From NCBI GenBank assembly GCA_033557465.1, contig CM066031.1, positions 1,667,060,800-1,667,124,799 on the forward strand: a DNA stretch of 64,000 bases, written 5' to 3'. Position 1 is the stretch's first letter. Each line of letters opens with the position of its first letter. Of the stretch, positions 60,217 to 64,000 are shown one piece after another. The DNA comes from Ichthyophis bannanicus (lineage: Eukaryota; Chordata; Amphibia; Gymnophiona; Ichthyophiidae). The translations under genes and the position numbers were made by a program. Below the pieces are notes generated by a model. That model was not told the DNA's origin. It ran no database searches and saw nothing but the letters and a program-made list of their open reading frames with translations.

Positions 60217-62798
60217 TCAGAGCCTCTGCAAAGGTACGGGGGGGGGAACTGACCCCCCAGCTCCCATCCCCTGCTCTCCTCTTTCTTCTCCTGCATCCAC
60301 CTGCGGGGGACCCTCCTGCTGATCTGCAGGATCCGCAACCGCCTCACAGGGGGCGACCAGGGGGCTGGGCAGGTTCAGCTCCGCAAAAACAGAGTCAGGG
60401 ATACTATCCCTTCCAGATCCCTGGGTGCCACCGAGAACCTCCGTAGCACCCCCTTCTGCCACATCTTGCTGCTGCCGCAAGGCAGCAAAGGCCCCTGGAG
60501 GGCCGGTCGGGGTCTCCAAAGCCAATTGGATGGCATCACAGACCTGGTTCTCGGTAACACCCAGGGGACCAGAAAGCCCCCCCAAACCCCCGTCCCGTGT
60601 TCCCGACCCAGCGCAAAGTTCCTGGGTTTCGGCCACCACTACCGGGGACGAACCCCGCTTCCCTCCATTCCCGGGATCCATGGGGACCACCCCATCCCCC
60701 AACCCCACTGATAACAGACCCTTCCCCCCATCAGGACAAAACACTACCGCCTCCCCCACTACTAGACCAGTCGTCTGCTCCCCCTCTCCTTCCACCAGAC
60801 CCTCCACCGACCCACCGTCCGCTACCCCCTGTAAGGCTACCAGCAATAAGGCAGGCTCCTCCCAAGACAGTAGGGCAGATCCCCCCAGAACTAATCCCCC
60901 CAAACCTCCGCCCCCCTGCCCCCCATCACTCCCAGGTCCTACCTTATTGCCGGTGCCAGACGTGGCACAGGGGTCCGGAACATCCTGGCCGGCAGCCAGG
61001 GCTCCAGCAGCAAGGGCGGACGCCCCCCTGCGAGCCAGGCCCCCCACGGCCATACCAGCAGGGACCACAGACAGCTGCGCATCCTGCTTCGCCGACACAG
61101 GTTGCAGGGACAGTGGAATAGCCTTCTTCCGGCCCCCCCCCACAGGGACTGCCAAAAAGGAACAGCAGCCCTTACCCTTTTTCTTCCCCTGCTCCGTCCG
61201 CCCTCCTCCGCCCACCCCAATGCCATACAGCCACTTCAGAACAATGGGATCGGTCAGTCTGCTGCCTCTGGGGATCCTGGAGAGAGGACGCAGAACCCCC
61301 CAAAGTTCCTTGCACAGCCAGAGGTTGGATAGCATCAGCAATCTTCTGGGCTGCAACAGGCAGCCGATGAGCCTCAACAGCATTCTGTGACCCCCGATGT
61401 GGGAAAGCAGCCTCTGCACATTTCTCTTTTTCTGCAACATCCCCTCTGATAGAGGGGCATGGGAACCAATCCCCTACTGCCCCCGCTGATCGCCGCCGGT
61501 ACTACCGTGGCAGGGCAGAGGGTTGAAAATGGCCGTCTGTACACTTCCGGGAGAACCCGGAAGTGACCTCATCGGACTTGCGGCGGCCATCTTTGGAGTG
61601 CAAGCTGGTGGAGGGAAGCCCTACCACAGCAGCCTGCAGCGGGGCAGCCTTCTCAGGATCGCGGATACCATCTGCAGGCACTCCTTGGCAATCAGGATGG
61701 CAAGATGCTTCTTCAGCTGCTGCTTTGAGGGAAACAGAAAAATCGGCAGAAAATGCCCGTGGGTGGGGGGGATCGATGCCTCCAGACCCCCCCTCCAATG
61801 CAGAGCCGACAGTGCTGGACACAGGGAGCAACAGACGAGGGGCCAGTAGAGAAGCCCGTAAATGCTGGGAAGCTGCACCATCCTTGGAGAAAGGCCAGGC
61901 TCCAGAGTGAGAAGAGTGATCCAGTGAGCCAGGGATCACCGGCTCAACCTCCAGGAATGGGATAGCCCTCCTTCCATTGACACCTGTTGCTTGCAGGTAA
62001 GGGTCTCCGGACCACAAACATTCTTCTCCCCTCACAGGGATCGGGTATGGGACAGGCAAGCTGCGGGATTGGGGATAGCCACCCACTGTACCTACCCCTG
62101 GGGGCCTCCCCTGGACTGCAGACACACCATGTTTAGCCCACCTATCATAATTATGATATATTTCAGACAGGGACCCACAACCCTGGCTCTTCAAATAGAT
62201 TATCTGCTGATTCTTGGCCTTCAGGGCCCGCTTGACCCCCCGCCTATCGGTGTTATAGGCCACCCATCCCTCCCCGGGAATGGTGGCCTGCAGGCTCTCC
62301 AGGTGGGAGAGCTGAGCTTGTAGCTGGGCCGCCTCCTCCTGGAGACCCCGGAGCTGCCGTACCGCCGCCACGATTTCATCTGGGGCCCTAGCTGGCTGCT
62401 GGAAGGACGGCAGGCCCGACCCCATCCTCATCCTCACTGGAGGAGGTAGAGGCCTCCTCCAGGACCCGAGGTGGAGGGGGGAACCCGCCTCCTCCAGCAC
62501 CGTACAAGGCAGGCCTCCAAGGCCTCCCTAGGGCCTCTCCCTGCCTCCACCCAGCCTCCACACCCTGCCTGGGAGGGAGAAAGGAGCCTCCCCCCTGGGG
62601 CAGCGGGCCCGAGCCTCCGGGCGTGTGGGTCCCTCTTCCTTGGCCATGTGCAGTCCTACCTGGGGAGTCCCCCTCCCGGGGTACCGGCTGCAGCCTGCTT
62701 CCAGGTTCTCCATCTGGGTCCAGCAAAGGAGGCCCACCAGGCTTGGTAGGCCTCTGGGCCTGGGCCTCTCCTGCTGGAGGTGGCCCAGGACCCGACAT
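60217..62798 (-). pseudogene. LINE B 5' ORF ("ORF0"), broken
   Basis: Pieces: MSGPGPPPAGEAQAQRPTKP to SSSEDEDG (62798-62388); LRGLQEEAAQLQAQLSHLES, EGWVAYNTDRRGVKRALKAK, CGSLSEIYHNYDRWAKHG (62500-61502); and CATSGTGNKVGPGSDGGQGG, GPLGVTENQVCDAIQLALET, DSVFAELNLPSPLVAPCE to VPLQRL (61440-60217). A C-run length change near 62425 causes the first shift; a stop lies near 61500. The ends are well conserved with A and the middle is not, which suggests constraint on the terminal regions. Confidence 0.75.
61542..61600 (-). promoter_or_regulatory. Candidate internal promoter elements in LINE B (ETS palindrome, YY1-like site)
   Basis: CACTTCCGGG-AGAA-CCCGGAAGTG at 61542-61565 is identical to copy A although surrounding DNA is diverged. 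AAAGATGGCCGCC (LINE sense) follows at about 61582-61594. Motif match only. Confidence 0.45.
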
Positions 62799-62882
62799 CC
62801 AGGCTCCAACTGTTAGCTAGGCTCCGCCCCCAGCAGGAGCTCACTCAGATAGGTCCTCTCCCTAGCTCTGCAGCAGAGCAAC

Positions 62883-62890
62883 TGAGTGGA
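62883..62890. repeat. Target site duplication TGAGTGGA, right edge of LINE B
   Basis: The 8-mer separates the 5' end of B from DIRS-4 coding sequence (GGGACCACTCGTG). Read on the minus strand it encodes part of the RNase H tail (LHS). Confidence 0.93.
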
Positions 62891-64000
62891 GGGACCACTC
62901 GTGTGGCAGCAGGACTCAGCTGAGTTTGTCTGCCCAAAGGTTTTGAATGCCTGGAAGATATACCACGAGGAGGTGAATTTGATGCTCTCTGGCGAGGGCC
63001 CATAGTCATAAAGCTTCGTTGCATAATGACAGAGAGCCTGTTCCGCCCTGCTTGTTCATGTAGAACATGGCTACTTGATTATCAGACTGGACCAGGACTG
63101 TCCTGTAGCTGAGCTGGGCTTAGAATACTCGAAGAGCAAGGAAGATTGCTCTGAGTTCTAGGCGGTTTCTGTGAAGACAAGCCTCCTGTGGGGTCCAGAG
63201 ACCCTGGGTAGAGAGATCGTGCAGATGGGCCCCCCATCCCAACTGGGATGCATCTGTTGTTAGAGTGGCCTGGACTAGAGGCTGCTGGAAAGGAGAGCTT
63301 ATGAGTAGGTTTTCCAGTGATTGCCACCATTGGAGGGACAAAATAAGATGTTCTGAGTTTCTTATTTTGTCCGCCAGGCGACCTGAGGCCTGTGTTCACT
63401 GAGAGGATAATGTCCACTGGGCTGCTCGCATGTGAAGACGAGCATAGGGAACCACATGTACAGTGGATGCCATATGTCCCAGTAGCTGAAGCATTTCCTG
63501 AGCAGTTAGGGAGTCTTTTACCGCTGCTTGGGAAGCTAGCTGCACTATACGAAGACAGCGGGGCTGTGGAAGGAAAGCCCTTGGCTGTCTGGTATCTAGG
63601 TGAGCTCCTATGAATTCCAGGTACTCAGAAGGAGCGAGATGGGATTTTGGAAGGTTTATTACCAATCCCAAGTAATGAAGGACTCACATTGTGCGGGAAA
63701 CAGTGAAGCTGGCTTCTGGAGCTGTGGGTGCTCGAATGAGCCAGTCGTCCAAGTAAGGGAAGACGAATATCCCCAGAGTTCGTAGGAATGCAGCTACTAC
63801 TGCCATGCATTTTGTGAAAACTCTTGGGGCAGAAGCCAGACCGAAGGGAAGAACCCTGTATTGGTAGTGTCTTCCCTGGAAAAGGAATCAAAGGAATTTT
63901 CTGTGATCTGGATGGATGAGTATATGAGTATATGCATCCTTTAGATCTAGAGAACATAGCCAATTCTGACTCTGAAGGTATGGCAAAAGTGTTCCGAGAG
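62891..64000 (-). pseudogene. DIRS-4 reverse transcriptase and RNase H, partial, frame-broken
   Basis: From the window edge leftwards: reverse transcriptase with an intact FPYLDDWLIRA (about 63730-63765), a GLVINLPKSHLAPSEYLEFIGAHLD segment (63671-63590), RNase H with LTTDASQLGWGAHLHDLST (about 63190-63260) and the tail NLWADKLS, a TGA stop, then VLLPHEWSLHS to the LINE edge. Several frame changes occur between the pieces. The first part of the polymerase is outside the window. Confidence 0.82.

Larger units (their letters stand above)
54191..62882 (-). mobile_element. Tx1-type LINE copy B, full length, 8692 bp
   Basis: Same layout and end sequences as copy A: 3' end CAAAATT, 5' end GTTGCTCTGCTGCAGAGC (minus). 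ORF2 is roughly 95% identical to A by eye. The 5' ORF region is far more diverged and contains length differences, so A and B are separate insertions of related subfamilies, not a recent tandem duplication. Confidence 0.88.
43409..64000 (-). mobile_element. DIRS-4, interrupted by a LINE pair, continues beyond the window
   Basis: The left terminal repeat (43409-43570) and internal complementary region (43681-43777) are followed by the recombinase (43900-45341), then the LINE pair (45350-62882), then the rest of RNase H and reverse transcriptase (62891-64000, running off the edge). The RNase H frame reads HEWSLHS before the LINE pair and YQLARVFQVWG after it, in phase, so the host element was intact here when hit. 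Gag and the right terminal repeat lie outside the window. Confidence 0.88.

Noticed and set aside
60425..61390. A 321-aa plus-strand ORF (and similar plus-strand ORFs at 51001-51717 and 51918-52469).
   Set aside because: They lie antisense to the LINE 5' ORF and ORF1, are Pro/Ser-rich and follow from GC-rich codon use on the other strand.
45342..62890. Simple tandem segmental duplication as origin of LINE A and B.
   Set aside because: The 5' ORF regions differ far more than ORF2, both copies have full element ends, and each is bounded by the target 8-mer. Separate insertion fits better, though sequencing confirmation is still needed.

Overview
The window is vertebrate intergenic DNA made almost entirely of transposable elements, many nested in one another. 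I found no host protein-coding gene and no host rRNA or tRNA gene. The mix is four DIRS elements plus two DIRS scraps, a Tx1-type LINE, L2 and CR1 LINEs, Ty3/Gypsy ends, tRNA-derived SINEs and cut-and-paste elements. This points to a large amphibian genome. A caecilian is my best guess, from remembered CR1 3' ends and from the DIRS load, but it is an inference.

Layout. 1-330 is an apparent DIRS terminal repeat. 2560-4013 and 6540-9172 (both minus) are two Gypsy-type 3' ends that share an unrecognised accessory ORF after pol, with a minisatellite (5708-6209) between them. 9172-11979 is a DNA transposon with paired imperfect terminal inverted repeats and an intact 577-aa DDE-like protein. A SINE and a palindrome lie at 12263-13165. 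13526-19601 is DIRS-1, an internally deleted element with an in-frame gag-recombinase fusion, carrying an L2 LINE. 19610-23290 is a decayed CR1 with a SINE inside. 23290-26890 has no genes: a 172-bp tandem duplication and MITE-like foldbacks. 26890-27463 is a plus-strand DIRS scrap.

27464-39099 is DIRS-2 (minus), split by about 6 kb of insertions: two CR1 copies (one with a 34-bp foldback at its 5' end, the other split by a solo LTR with a 5-bp target duplication) and unidentified DNA. 39100-43052 is DIRS-3, truncated on its left. 43409 to the window end is DIRS-4, interrupted at 45350-62882 by two full-length Tx1-type LINEs head to tail (A and B, each about 8.7-8.8 kb). The same 8-mer, TGAGTGGA, lies at the left edge, between the copies and at the right edge, and the DIRS-4 reading frame rejoins if the 17.5 kb block is skipped. 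This suggests two separate insertions at one site, so possible site preference.

Each Tx1-type copy has an unusual three-ORF layout: a long 5' ORF with no domain I recognise (880 aa intact in A), ORF1 with three CCHC knuckles, and ORF2 with endonuclease and reverse transcriptase. ORF1 stop and ORF2 start are separated by only two bases in both copies. Neither copy is fully intact. Coordinates of element borders were read by eye and can be off by a few bases.
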